A stretch of 64,000 nt of DNA from CAIZGX01 sp046048875 (GTDB lineage: Bacteria > Bacteroidota > Bacteroidia > Flavobacteriales_D > Sanyastnellaceae). This document shows positions 8,917-17,107 of the stretch, one piece after another; position 1 is the first letter of the stretch, and each line of letters starts with the position of its first letter. The translations under genes were made by a program, and so were the position numbers. A model generated the notes under the pieces. The model ran no database searches, was not told where the DNA came from, and saw nothing but the letters and a program-made list of their open reading frames with translations. The stretch is from positions 1 through 64,000 of the forward strand of contig JBJOFG010000017.1 of the NCBI GenBank assembly GCA_046048875.1, written 5' to 3'.

Positions 8917-11430
8917 ATGTGGGCAAAAATTGCTGCTTTTATTCTTCGCAACCGAATTCTACTGGGCGTTATAACGTTGGCAATCACTGCATTTATGGGA
9001 TGGGAAGCACGCAATGTGCGCATGAGCTACAAGTTTTCGGGGGTATTGCCGCAGGACGACCCTACTTATGTTGAATATCAAGCCTTTACCAAGCAGTTCT
9101 CGGAGGACGGAAATGTTATGGTGGTGGGACTTAACGATCCTGAGATTTGGGAGTTGCAGAACTTCATTGCCCTGAAGGAACTCGGAAATAGCCTTAAAAA
9201 AATTACAGTTCCTGTAGACACTATAATTAATGGTGTAAAAACAAGCGTCCCTCGAAATGTCGTCGATTCCGTATTCTCTATTGCCCATTGTTATGAGATG
9301 TATGCAGATACCACGGAAGAGCGCTTCCGTTTTCGACATATTTCAGATGGAAACTTACAATCTCAAGAACAGCTAGATTCAGTCAAACAAAAAATTCTTT
9401 CTCTTCCGTTTTATGACGGACTTCTTTATAAGTCGAAGTCAGATGCCACGCTCATGATGATTTTCGTGAACGGAAAACTATTCAATTCGGAATTCAGAGG
9501 AAATGCGGTTGACCAGATTGTTGAGAAAGTAAATCAGTTCTCCAAAGACACGTATGTTAAGACCTACATCTCGGGTTTACCATTCATAAGAACTCAAATG
9601 ACCGCCAAGGTGAAGGCTGAATTGAAGTTCTTTACCATACTCTCATTAATTGTAAGTGCTGTACTTCTTTTTATATTCTTCAGAAGCATTCGTGCGGTGC
9701 TTGTATGCATGGTTATTATTGGGATTGGGGTAATTGTTTCCATGGGAACCATTGCCCTCTTCGACTATCCGATAACCATGCTCATGGGTCTTATTCCACC
9801 TTTGATGATTGTAATTGGTGTTCCGAACTGCATTTATCTTTTGACGAAATACCACCAAGAGTTCATTCGTCATGGAAGTAAGATGCGTGCTATGACGCGT
9901 GTGATCCAAAAAGTCGGAGAAGCGGCTTTCATGATTAACGCCACGACTGCGGTTGGATTCGCGACATTTATTTTTGTTGAAAGTGATTTGTTGAAGCAGT
10001 TCGGAGTCATCTCTGCCTTGAATAGCATGCTGATGTTCTTCATTTCATTGATTGCATTCCCTATACTTTTCTCGTACACCGCTGCGCCGAAAGCACGTCA
10101 CCTGAAGCATCTCGACATGCGTTGGTTGTACCACACGTTGGAGAATTTGGTGAAAATGATTACCAAGAACAGAAGACCCATTTACTTCATTACCATTGTT
10201 GTAACAGGGTTAAGTTTTTATGGAATGACCTTGGTGAAAACAACGGGTAACATTGTAGATGATCTTCCAGACGATGACCGCGTGATTACCGATTTGCACT
10301 GGTTTGAAAAGCACTTCGATGGGGTAATGCCGTTCGAAATTATGATTGAAGCGAAGCGCGGAAAGATTACCAATCCGAAGACCATTGCGCGAATTGATTC
10401 GCTTCAAGATGTGATGGACACGCTTCCAGGAGTTTCAACAAAAATTTCAAGATCGCTGTCAATTGCCGACGCGATTAAGTTCGCGAAGCAGGCCTACTAC
10501 GATGGTGATCCAGAATATTACGATTTGATTAGTCGTGGTGAACAACAATTCATTGGTCCTTACTTCGAACAATCTGACAGTGCTGCAGAAAGTTCAAACG
10601 CTTCGAAATATTCTAATACATTCTTAGACGACTCGCTGAAAAAGACTCGCGTTACCGCGCAAGTAGCAGATATTGGGACCTTGGCCATGGACTCGTTGTT
10701 GAACACGCTTCGACCTGAAGTAACCAAGCTCTTCCCAGATAGTTTGTATCGCGTTACCATGACTGGAACAAGTATTGTTTTCTTGAAGGGTACGACGTAT
10801 TTGGTGAACAATCTCTTCTCGAGTTTACTCTTTGCGGTTGGTGTAATTTGCTTGCTTATGTGGATTATGTTCCGAAGTCTTCGAATGCTGGTTATTTCGC
10901 TTGTCCCTAACTTGATTCCTCAATTTATCACTGCAGGTTGCATGGGATTTTTTGATATTCCACTGAAGCCATCAACCATTTTAGTGTTCAGTATTGCGTT
11001 TGGAATTACAGTAGACAACACCATTCACTTCTTGGCAAAGTACCGTCAGGAATTGCGTGAACACAACTGGAACATTAAATTGTCGGTGCTTTCTGCTGTG
11101 AAAGATACGGGGGCAAGTATTCTCTTTACTTCAATAGTATTGTTCTTCGGATTTGGAATATTCGTATTCTCTGAATTCGACGGCACGCGCGCATTGGGAA
11201 TTTTAACATCCTTGACATTGTTCACCGCCATGCTTACGAATCTGATTGTACTTCCTGCGATGTTATTGTCTCTTGAGCATCACTTGAGTACGAAGGCTTT
11301 CGCTGAACCCTTCATTCAAGTTATTGATGAAGAAGATGATCTTTCTTACGAAGCTTGGCGCATGCAGAACATAGACCCGACACTTCCCGAAGAAGGATTG
11401 CAGGGAGATTCTGAAGAAGAAAAAGCTTAA
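8917..11430 (+). CDS. RND-superfamily (MMPL/sterol-sensing type) exporter
   Basis: An 837-aa polytopic inner-membrane protein with the duplicated RND plan: one N-terminal TM helix, a large periplasmic domain, then five TM helices (around residues 235-385), repeated in the second half (about 415-800). GIGVIVSMGTIALFDYPITML and SIAFGITVDNTIHFLAKYRQ are the TM4 signatures of the single-component branch, which lacks an adaptor protein. Such proteins move lipids, hopanoids or hydrophobic compounds using proton-motive force; the substrate here is unknown. ATG 8917 (MWAKIAAFILRNRILL) is preferred over TTG 8896 because it puts the first TM helix at the N-terminus. It is divergent from gdhA and converges on the response regulator gene. 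Confidence 0.9.
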   Translation: MWAKIAAFILRNRILLGVITLAITAFMGWEARNVRMSYKFSGVLPQDDPTYVEYQAFTKQFSEDGNVMVVGLNDPEIWELQNFIALKELGNSLKKITVPVDTIINGVKTSVPRNVVDSVFSIAHCYEMYADTTEERFRFRHISDGNLQSQEQLDSVKQKILSLPFYDGLLYKSKSDATLMMIFVNGKLFNSEFRGNAVDQIVEKVNQFSKDTYVKTYISGLPFIRTQMTAKVKAELKFFTILSLIVSAVLLFIFFRSIRAVLVCMVIIGIGVIVSMGTIALFDYPITMLMGLIPPLMIVIGVPNCIYLLTKYHQEFIRHGSKMRAMTRVIQKVGEAAFMINATTAVGFATFIFVESDLLKQFGVISALNSMLMFFISLIAFPILFSYTAAPKARHLKHLDMRWLYHTLENLVKMITKNRRPIYFITIVVTGLSFYGMTLVKTTGNIVDDLPDDDRVITDLHWFEKHFDGVMPFEIMIEAKRGKITNPKTIARIDSLQDVMDTLPGVSTKISRSLSIADAIKFAKQAYYDGDPEYYDLISRGEQQFIGPYFEQSDSAAESSNASKYSNTFLDDSLKKTRVTAQVADIGTLAMDSLLNTLRPEVTKLFPDSLYRVTMTGTSIVFLKGTTYLVNNLFSSLLFAVGVICLLMWIMFRSLRMLVISLVPNLIPQFITAGCMGFFDIPLKPSTILVFSIAFGITVDNTIHFLAKYRQELREHNWNIKLSVLSAVKDTGASILFTSIVLFFGFGIFVFSEFDGTRALGILTSLTLFTAMLTNLIVLPAMLLSLEHHLSTKAFAEPFIQVIDEEDDLSYEAWRMQNIDPTLPEEGLQGDSEEEKA

Positions 11431-11434
11431 GCGA

Positions 11435-12010
11435 TTAATTCGCTTCTTCGAAGACTTCGTTCACGCTTTCTTCGAGTGCATTCAATTCGTTAACGACTTC
11501 ATTCAACGAATCGGCAGGAACCGGTTGGTTCATTCCTTTCCAAGAAGAAACGACTGCTTTCACCTTGTGAATTGCATCTTGAATGCGCGATTTCGCCAAT
11601 TTCCATTTGTTCGAATGAGAATCTGAATCGCCTGCATGAATGTTCATTTGGTAGCGCTCGGCAGCGTTAAGTAGACACACGCGGAGATCGTTTTCATTCC
11701 AAGGCTTCGCAACGTAGCGATAGACTTGCCCGCGATTGATCGCGTCAATCACCGCTTCAATATCTGCATATCCCGTTACAAGTATTCTTACAGCGTTTGG
11801 GAAATCGTTCAGTGTAAGTTCGAAGAATTCTACACCGCTGAGTTCTGGCATTTTCTGATCGGACAGAATAATAGGAACTTCATTGGCATTTAGATATGCA
11901 ACTGCCTCTTGTGGTGACGTCGTTGTATATACATCGAACTCTCTTCTGAAGAGGGCTTTGAAAGCGATGAGGTTATTTTCTTCATCGTCGAGGTAGAGTA
12001 CTTTTATCAT
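11435..12010 (-). CDS. Receiver-only response regulator (RpfG-type receiver)
   Basis: A 191-aa single-domain response regulator. The receiver (1-120) has the acidic pair in VLYLDDEEN, phosphoacceptor Asp51 in IILSDQKMPELSGVEFF, Thr in ILVTGYAD and the conserved lysine in VAKPWNENDL. This pattern is typical of receivers fused to HD-GYP domains, but no output domain follows, only a helical tail (about 125-191). It starts 6 bases after the histidine kinase stops, making it the likely phosphorylation partner. With no DNA-binding or enzymatic domain, it probably acts by protein contact or as a phosphate relay. A close relative lies at 17.6-18.1 kb on the other arm of the same island. Confidence 0.93.
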   Translation of the reverse strand: MIKVLYLDDEENNLIAFKALFRREFDVYTTTSPQEAVAYLNANEVPIILSDQKMPELSGVEFFELTLNDFPNAVRILVTGYADIEAVIDAINRGQVYRYVAKPWNENDLRVCLLNAAERYQMNIHAGDSDSHSNKWKLAKSRIQDAIHKVKAVVSSWKGMNQPVPADSLNEVVNELNALEESVNEVFEEAN

Positions 12011-12016
12011 ATCAAA

Positions 12017-14104
12017 TTAATTCTTAGAATCAGTGGGTAAAGTTATAAGAAAAGTGGTGCCTTGGTTTGCATTACTTGTGAACGAAAGTTGACCGTTGTG
12101 TTCTCCAATGATTCCAGCAACAATGCTTAGTCCCAATCCCGTTCCTTCGCCTACATCCTTCGTGGTGAAGAAAGGTTCAAATATTTTTTCTTGAATTTCT
12201 TTTGGGATGCCGTTTCCGTTGTCTTGAATCTCAACACATATTTTATTATTGTTGAAGAACGAACGGACATTTATTACGCGATCTATGGGCTGTCTTCCAG
12301 GGAGACGAGTAGCTTGTACTGCATTTGTGACCAGGTTCATGAATACCTGCGAAAGTTTTCCAGGGTAACAATTTATTTTCGGAATGTTTTCTCCCAATTC
12401 AACGTTCAAGGTAACCTCCGCTTTCGTCATGTTCTTCATCACCACGAGTGTTGAATGAAGGCATTCGTTGATGTCGGCGGAAACCAATTCGTTTCTGTCC
12501 ATGCGCGAGAATACGCGCAGGCCTTTAACGATTTCAGCGGTACGTTTGGAACCGTCTTCAATACCGTTAAGCAGTTGTTGAATTTCTTGCTTGAGGTAAT
12601 CGACATCTAGTTTTTTGTATTGCTCTTTGAGGTTATTCACTTGTTGAAGCAAGTCTTTGTTTTCATCGATTTGAGCAAGTTGCGAAAGCAGTTCTAGGAT
12701 CTCGTCGATATCTCTTTTCAGCGGCCCGACATTCGACTGTACGAAGTTGATAGGGTTATTTATTTCGTGAGCGATACCTGCAGTCATTTGTCCGATGGAT
12801 GCCAGCTTTTCCGACTCAACAAGTTGTTGTTGTGTCATGCGCAGGTCATTCATGGCGGTGTGCAATTCGGTGTTTCTGTTTTCGAGATCGGCGGTGCGTT
12901 CGTGTACTTTTTTCTCGAGTTGAATATTTTGTTCTTTCACCAGACGTTCGTTCTCTTTCATGGCAACGAAAGCCTGTTGTTGTGAAAGTTCTTTCTCTTG
13001 TTTCAGCACGTTAATTCGATCTGCCAGCGCGAACGATAGCAACAGAATCTCCACCACCGAGCCCACAGGCAACGCGAAGTTTGTAAATGCATTGAATGGG
13101 AGGATGCCGAAATTCCTCAGCGCATAAAGTGTAAGTCCAAGAATGAAAATTACCCATGCAATGATAAAATATCTTGCAGGCCTGTACCCCTGTTTAATTG
13201 CTCTCAAAGATGCAAAAATCAAAATAAGCGCAGAAGAGGCTCCAACGTTCAAAATAATTTGTGTTGTGTTGTGATATCCCAAAAATGCTAACCCAATCGC
13301 AACTAGATACAGAAGCTTGAAGAGATTCAATATTCTATTAATACCTGGCGCGTACTGAGCTGTTCTTATAAAATTCTGTGCAAAAAAGATAGTCGCCAAA
13401 CCACTTAAACCAGGAATGATTGAACCTAGTGAAATATTAAGGGATCCTGAAAAATTAATTATATACTTTGATGAAAAACCAAATAACACTAGCTGAGTAT
13501 AACCGACAGTAATTATATAAAAAATATAAAGTAGGTAAACCGAATCTCTGACCGAAAAGTAAACAAACAAATTATAAATAAACATTGAAAGAATAATCCC
13601 TAAGTAAATTGCAAAAATTAAGTCTATATTTTCGTAATCATTGAGTAGTTCCTCCTCTCGTAAGACACTAAGAGGAATCAGAAGCTGATCTGAACTTTTT
13701 ACTTTAAAATAAAATTCTACAATATTATTAGTTGACTTTTTAATTTTTATAGCATTACCAGAAATGTTGAATTCTCTCTCAGCTAAAGGAACTTTTTCTC
13801 CTGAACTAGTGTGAAATATGGAGTCAGGTGTAACCTGAAATACCTCTGCATCATCTAGAATGGGATTAGCTATGTGTAATACGTTTTTTCGATTCCAAAA
13901 AACACTGTCAACAGGAAAAGACCAATGAATAACATAGGTTCCCTGCTTCAAACCCAAATTGATTATGTTTCCCGAAACATTTTCATACTTCGCTTTTTTC
14001 CAATCTTCTAAACTCGAATTTTCCGAGAATTCACAAAATCCAATTTGAGCATTGGATAAAATAGTTATTAAGGCAAAACAAAATATAAAAAATAACTTCC
14101 TCAT
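12017..14104 (-). CDS. 7TMR-DISM sensor histidine kinase
   Basis: A 695-aa membrane histidine kinase. A signal peptide (MRKLFFIFCFALITILSNAQ) precedes a periplasmic 7TMR-DISMED2-like beta domain (about 20-175), then seven TM helices (about 180-385), a coiled coil (KEKELSQQQAFVAMKENERL onward), the H-box GQMTAGIAHEINNPINFVQS near 435, and a HATPase domain (VTNAVQAT, DNGNGIPKEIQEKIFEPFFTT, GTGLGLSIVAGI). DISM receptors are thought to bind extracellular ligands such as carbohydrates or small molecules. It overlaps the acyltransferase gene by 4 bases and is followed by the response regulator. The sensor-coding part is much more AT-rich than the kinase-coding part. Confidence 0.95.
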   Translation of the reverse strand: MRKLFFIFCFALITILSNAQIGFCEFSENSSLEDWKKAKYENVSGNIINLGLKQGTYVIHWSFPVDSVFWNRKNVLHIANPILDDAEVFQVTPDSIFHTSSGEKVPLAEREFNISGNAIKIKKSTNNIVEFYFKVKSSDQLLIPLSVLREEELLNDYENIDLIFAIYLGIILSMFIYNLFVYFSVRDSVYLLYIFYIITVGYTQLVLFGFSSKYIINFSGSLNISLGSIIPGLSGLATIFFAQNFIRTAQYAPGINRILNLFKLLYLVAIGLAFLGYHNTTQIILNVGASSALILIFASLRAIKQGYRPARYFIIAWVIFILGLTLYALRNFGILPFNAFTNFALPVGSVVEILLLSFALADRINVLKQEKELSQQQAFVAMKENERLVKEQNIQLEKKVHERTADLENRNTELHTAMNDLRMTQQQLVESEKLASIGQMTAGIAHEINNPINFVQSNVGPLKRDIDEILELLSQLAQIDENKDLLQQVNNLKEQYKKLDVDYLKQEIQQLLNGIEDGSKRTAEIVKGLRVFSRMDRNELVSADINECLHSTLVVMKNMTKAEVTLNVELGENIPKINCYPGKLSQVFMNLVTNAVQATRLPGRQPIDRVINVRSFFNNNKICVEIQDNGNGIPKEIQEKIFEPFFTTKDVGEGTGLGLSIVAGIIGEHNGQLSFTSNANQGTTFLITLPTDSKN

Positions 14105-14817
14105 GTTTTAATTTGATAGTGTATTGATGTAAGCCCATCTCCAATTATTTCATCAACCTTCGAAATTGGACTCAATCTTATTTCTTGAATTTTTAATTTT
14201 TCAATTTCGTCGGAATCGGGAAGGTTGATTATATCTTGTTGGTGGGTTATATGGGCATACTGATTTGCTCCTTCGTAAAATATCTTTCCTCCCTCACCTA
14301 AAGATTCTACAAGCCTAAAACCGTACTTATGTGAGATCCTGTAGGTAAAAGCCGAGCAAAGCGCAATCATTTCGTTGTAACCCAAAAGACCCCCCAATGC
14401 TATAGCACTTCTTATGCTGTATACACTACCAATTCCCAATCCAGCAACCGCAACAGAATTCCAAAGTCCACACAATTCTGCCACAGGACCTTTTCTAGAA
14501 AACAAATATTCATCAAGATTGGCAATATCTTCACCAACAGCACTCTGGATTGGAAGCTCCAATTTAGAACCGAGCAATTGCAATCTAGAGCCTCCATAGG
14601 TCGTTTTTCTATCTAAAGATTCAATTATTATTACATGGGTTCCCGGATCAAACATCCAATCCTCTGTTGAACTTGTGAGTTTAAAACCAAATGCCTCCAA
14701 TACGCCGAGATGACCTTCCCTAAAACGCATACAACTATCCAAATCATCAATTGCTCTGAAACTTCTAATTGAAATATCAGATAAGTGTTTTTCTGGAGAA
14801 TTGATTTTATAACTCAT
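14101..14817 (-). CDS. Autoinducer-synthase/FeeM-like N-acyltransferase (GNAT fold)
   Basis: A 238-aa protein resembling the GNAT-fold enzymes that make N-acyl amino acids or acyl-homoserine lactones, and the acyltransferases associated with exosortase systems. Visible features: N-terminal RSFRAIDDLDSCMRFREGHL; a central AELCGLWNSVAVAGLGIG (113-130), which corresponds to the conserved Glu-containing strand and the acyl-carrier/CoA loop; then SIRSAIALGGLLGYNEMIALCS and KYGFRLVESLGEGG. Expected reaction: transfer of an acyl chain from ACP or CoA to an amino group; substrate unknown. It overlaps the E1-like gene by 11 bases and the histidine kinase by 4, so the three are translationally coupled. 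Family assignment is by motif recall and moderately sure. Confidence 0.7.
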   Translation of the reverse strand: MSYKINSPEKHLSDISIRSFRAIDDLDSCMRFREGHLGVLEAFGFKLTSSTEDWMFDPGTHVIIIESLDRKTTYGGSRLQLLGSKLELPIQSAVGEDIANLDEYLFSRKGPVAELCGLWNSVAVAGLGIGSVYSIRSAIALGGLLGYNEMIALCSAFTYRISHKYGFRLVESLGEGGKIFYEGANQYAHITHQQDIINLPDSDEIEKLKIQEIRLSPISKVDEIIGDGLTSIHYQIKT

Positions 14818-15835
14818 CCAATCCGAGCTTATGCTGTAAATCCATGAAGTATCTGCCGGAAGGAATTGTATTCCCTAATAATAAATTTCTAGCCGCTATG
14901 GTCACCGAGGCTCCACCGTGTAAAACATCACTTGCTAGTTGAGGCCAAGTGTCAATTGATTTTCCAATTTCAAACATAGACTCTTTCCCACGCTTCGATG
15001 CGCTTGACAAATCAATAAATCGCATTAAAATTTCATTTGAGCTCTTTCGAAGTAAATCATCAATTTCCGATTCAAGTATTCTACCATGAAAAATCGGTTC
15101 TTCAAGAAGTTGATAGTTTTCAACATCAAGTAAACCTCTATCACTTGTCTCCATTAGCAGAGGAATTGCATATCTCTTTGCAAAAATCCGAAGTAATAAT
15201 TTCATGTTACCACTATCGCACTCATCAACAACTAAATCCAAATTTTTATTACCGTCAAAGAAATCTTTGATGTTGAACTCATTTAGTCCCTTGTCAAAAA
15301 TTTCAATGTTCAAATAGGGATCAATTTCAAGGGCCCATCTTCTTGCAATTTCAACCTTTGGCAAACCTATGTCCGCCAATCTAAAAGGCAGTCTGTTCAA
15401 ATTTGACATTGAAAGCAAATCGAAATCAGCGATTTTAAAATTTTCCGCTGTTCTCTCCATTACCATCGTCAAGAAAACGGAAAAACCAACTGACATACCT
15501 ACAATTCCAACTGTCTTATGAGCCAATAATCTCTGCTCTTCAATCGTAATTTTGTTTCGATTTCTTGCTGTACGTAACTCTACAAACTCCGCTTTCTCCA
15601 ATATCTTCAGCGCTTTGTTATTCCAAGGGAAATATACCCAGCTACCGTAATTTGAATTTTTAGAAAGAAAATCTTCCGCCTCCAAAATCCCGTTCGTTTT
15701 TTTCAAATTGCGGATACAAAACAATTCCTCTAACTGACTTTGCAACAAATCGACCTCAACCAGCCCCTTCGAATTTTCTTTAAGAGACTGAATTTGAATA
15801 GATTGTTCTTTTAATGAGTATACCTTAAGTTCCAA
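14807..15835 (-). CDS. E1/ThiF-like adenylating enzyme (Rv1355c-like, no nitroreductase)
   Basis: A 342-aa protein with an E1-like Rossmann domain at about residues 95-330: glycine-rich loop TVGIVGMSVGFSVF (108-121), acidic ADFDLLSMSNLNR (136-148) with the conserved Asn-Arg, GLPKVEIA (Lys160), and VVDECDSGNMK (202-212) in place of the usual DxxDN. MoeB/ThiF/MccB/UBA-type enzymes adenylate a C-terminal or free carboxylate. The pattern YFPW...ELRTARNRNKIT before the domain and METSDRGLLDVE after it recalls the Rv1355c group, but the nitroreductase part is absent. I see no CxxC zinc pairs or conserved acceptor cysteine. No upstream ATG exists: TTG 15835 is the only good start, with an in-frame TGA 12 bases before it. 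Lead gene of the minus-strand operon. Confidence 0.75.
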   Translation of the reverse strand: MELKVYSLKEQSIQIQSLKENSKGLVEVDLLQSQLEELFCIRNLKKTNGILEAEDFLSKNSNYGSWVYFPWNNKALKILEKAEFVELRTARNRNKITIEEQRLLAHKTVGIVGMSVGFSVFLTMVMERTAENFKIADFDLLSMSNLNRLPFRLADIGLPKVEIARRWALEIDPYLNIEIFDKGLNEFNIKDFFDGNKNLDLVVDECDSGNMKLLLRIFAKRYAIPLLMETSDRGLLDVENYQLLEEPIFHGRILESEIDDLLRKSSNEILMRFIDLSSASKRGKESMFEIGKSIDTWPQLASDVLHGGASVTIAARNLLLGNTIPSGRYFMDLQHKLGLDEL

Positions 15836-15849
15836 AGTAAAAATTATTC

Positions 15850-15912
15850 ATGCAAGAAAATGAAATTATTGAAGATGGTAACTTAGATTTAGTGCTTGTT
15901 GTAAACAACTAA
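15850..15912 (+). CDS. Candidate 20-aa peptide ending Asn-Asn, divergent from E1 gene
   Basis: ATG at 15850 opens 20 codons, MQENEIIEDGNLDLVLVVNN, closed by tandem stops TAA TAG. It begins only 14 bases from the start of the divergent E1-like gene and ends 12 bases before the 367-aa gene, in the same frame. Acidic first half, hydrophobic LDLVLVV, two asparagines at the end. Short peptides beside E1-like genes can be their substrates: MccB adenylates the C-terminal Asn of the seven-residue MccA. A 20-codon open stretch is not rare by chance, so only position and C-terminus support it. Confidence 0.35.
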   Translation: MQENEIIEDGNLDLVLVVNN

Positions 15913-15924
15913 TAGTTTATTGTA

Positions 15925-17028
15925 ATGCCGAAACCAAATAAAAACTCTACGTCTACGATTTCCTTTCCAACCTGGAAAGAAATTATCAATTGCTTTGTAG
16001 ATGAGAATTCCAAAAAAGAAAACTTCAAACATCAAGACTTCAAAAATAAAATTGAGTTTTTCCAAACAAATGCCAGAGTTATTACTGATGACATGGCGAA
16101 TAAAAGTGTTTCGCTTGCAATGCAAATGATGATTGGGGCTGCAGGGGAATATGTACCGGGAGAAACTCTTGAGAGCATAATACCAAGAATCAAGGAATCT
16201 GGCTTTTCAGATAATGAATTTTATACAGTTTTTGACCTGTTAGAATCCCGTTACTGCGTAAAAGATGAAAACCTTAGCCAGAAACTTGGAATAAACCCGG
16301 AAAATTTCGAATTATATAATTTGCTAGGTATTACCGGCCATCCGTTCAAAGTTCATGAAGAAGATCTACCCCATTTTATAAGATGGGCGGGTGTAGCCTT
16401 CTTACTATTCTCCTTACCTGGATTTACTTTTCAATCGAATAAAGACCATTTTATTATCAAATTTAGAGTTGATGTCAGTTCATCAGAAATCAAAGAAATT
16501 GGGGAACTCCGATATGTCACATTAGAAAAAAAATGCTTTCTAAGTAACGAAAGTGTTGGAAATAATGAATTTATACCAAGATATCACTTTGACAGATGGT
16601 CTATCATTCCAAGCAGTGAAGACTTGTTTGTAAAACCTCACTTCGTTTCAGACTTCCAACAAAGTACTTTCATGAATGGGCTTAATTATTTATTCAACGC
16701 TTCATTGTTGAATTTTCCGATAAAATATCTTCTGATGCTTGAAGAAAGAATTTTACAAGACCGAAACAAAGGAATTTCAAATGAGCTCAATAGAAACATC
16801 TATGAACATGCGGGAATAGAAGCGAATTTCGACGAAAATCAAATTGGGGACTATATGGCAAAAACTATCCGTCCGAAACTGACTGATCTAATACAAAAAT
16901 GGGACACGTCTCAAAGCTCCAAAGTTATTGAGAACGATAATCAAGCCATCCACCAAGCACAGAAACTAGGCTTACTGCCAATTCCTGAGAAAATTAAGAC
17001 GCTCATATACTCGAGGGTGGGAGAATAA
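15925..17028 (+). CDS. Uncharacterised 367-aa protein, possible PAS-like segment
   Basis: I do not recognise the family. The protein is soluble, with no signal peptide or TM helix. Residues about 130-225 (GHPFKVHEEDLPHFIRWAGV ... HFIIKFRVDVSSSEI ... LRYVTLEKKCFLSN) follow the layout of the PAS-like sensor in Bacteroidota LuxR-type regulators, in which an HPEDLPH motif precedes a beta-rich FRV segment. This is a weak inference. The C-terminal third is helical and no HTH is evident. It is the first long gene on the plus arm of the signalling island, downstream of the 20-codon ORF and upstream of the XRE regulator. DNA here is AT-rich like the E1 and acyltransferase genes. Confidence 0.8.
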   Translation: MPKPNKNSTSTISFPTWKEIINCFVDENSKKENFKHQDFKNKIEFFQTNARVITDDMANKSVSLAMQMMIGAAGEYVPGETLESIIPRIKESGFSDNEFYTVFDLLESRYCVKDENLSQKLGINPENFELYNLLGITGHPFKVHEEDLPHFIRWAGVAFLLFSLPGFTFQSNKDHFIIKFRVDVSSSEIKEIGELRYVTLEKKCFLSNESVGNNEFIPRYHFDRWSIIPSSEDLFVKPHFVSDFQQSTFMNGLNYLFNASLLNFPIKYLLMLEERILQDRNKGISNELNRNIYEHAGIEANFDENQIGDYMAKTIRPKLTDLIQKWDTSQSSKVIENDNQAIHQAQKLGLLPIPEKIKTLIYSRVGE

Positions 17029-17031
17029 TCT

Positions 17032-17050
17032 TTTTCGAAAATTTCGAAAA
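17032..17050. promoter_or_regulatory. Near-perfect AT-rich palindrome, candidate operator
   Basis: TTTTCGAAA, one A, TTTCGAAAA: nine-base inverted arms starting 4 bases after the 367-aa gene stops and 58 bases before the XRE gene. With only A/T and one CG per arm it would be a weak terminator; an operator for the following XRE regulator is an alternative. Function unproven. Confidence 0.35.
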
Positions 17051-17107
17051 ACAAAAAATTAGGGTTTTGGAAATATGAGTTTTGGGTAAACTAAAACCAA
17101 ATCTCCT

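Noticed and set aside
7452..9023. Extended glutamate dehydrogenase with 74 extra N-terminal residues
   Set aside because: The extension has no similarity to the family, overlaps the start of the divergent exporter and crosses the gdhA promoter.
14807..15835. E1-like gene as part of a bacterial ubiquitin-like or CBASS/Bil-type defence system
   Set aside because: No E2, JAB peptidase, ubiquitin-like protein, cyclase or effector gene lies nearby, and no conserved acceptor cysteine was visible. The neighbours point to small-molecule signalling.
15850..17028. The 20-codon ORF and the 367-aa gene as one gene with readthrough, since they share a frame
   Set aside because: Two consecutive stop codons (TAA TAG) separate them and the 367-aa gene has its own ATG; no recoding signal was seen.
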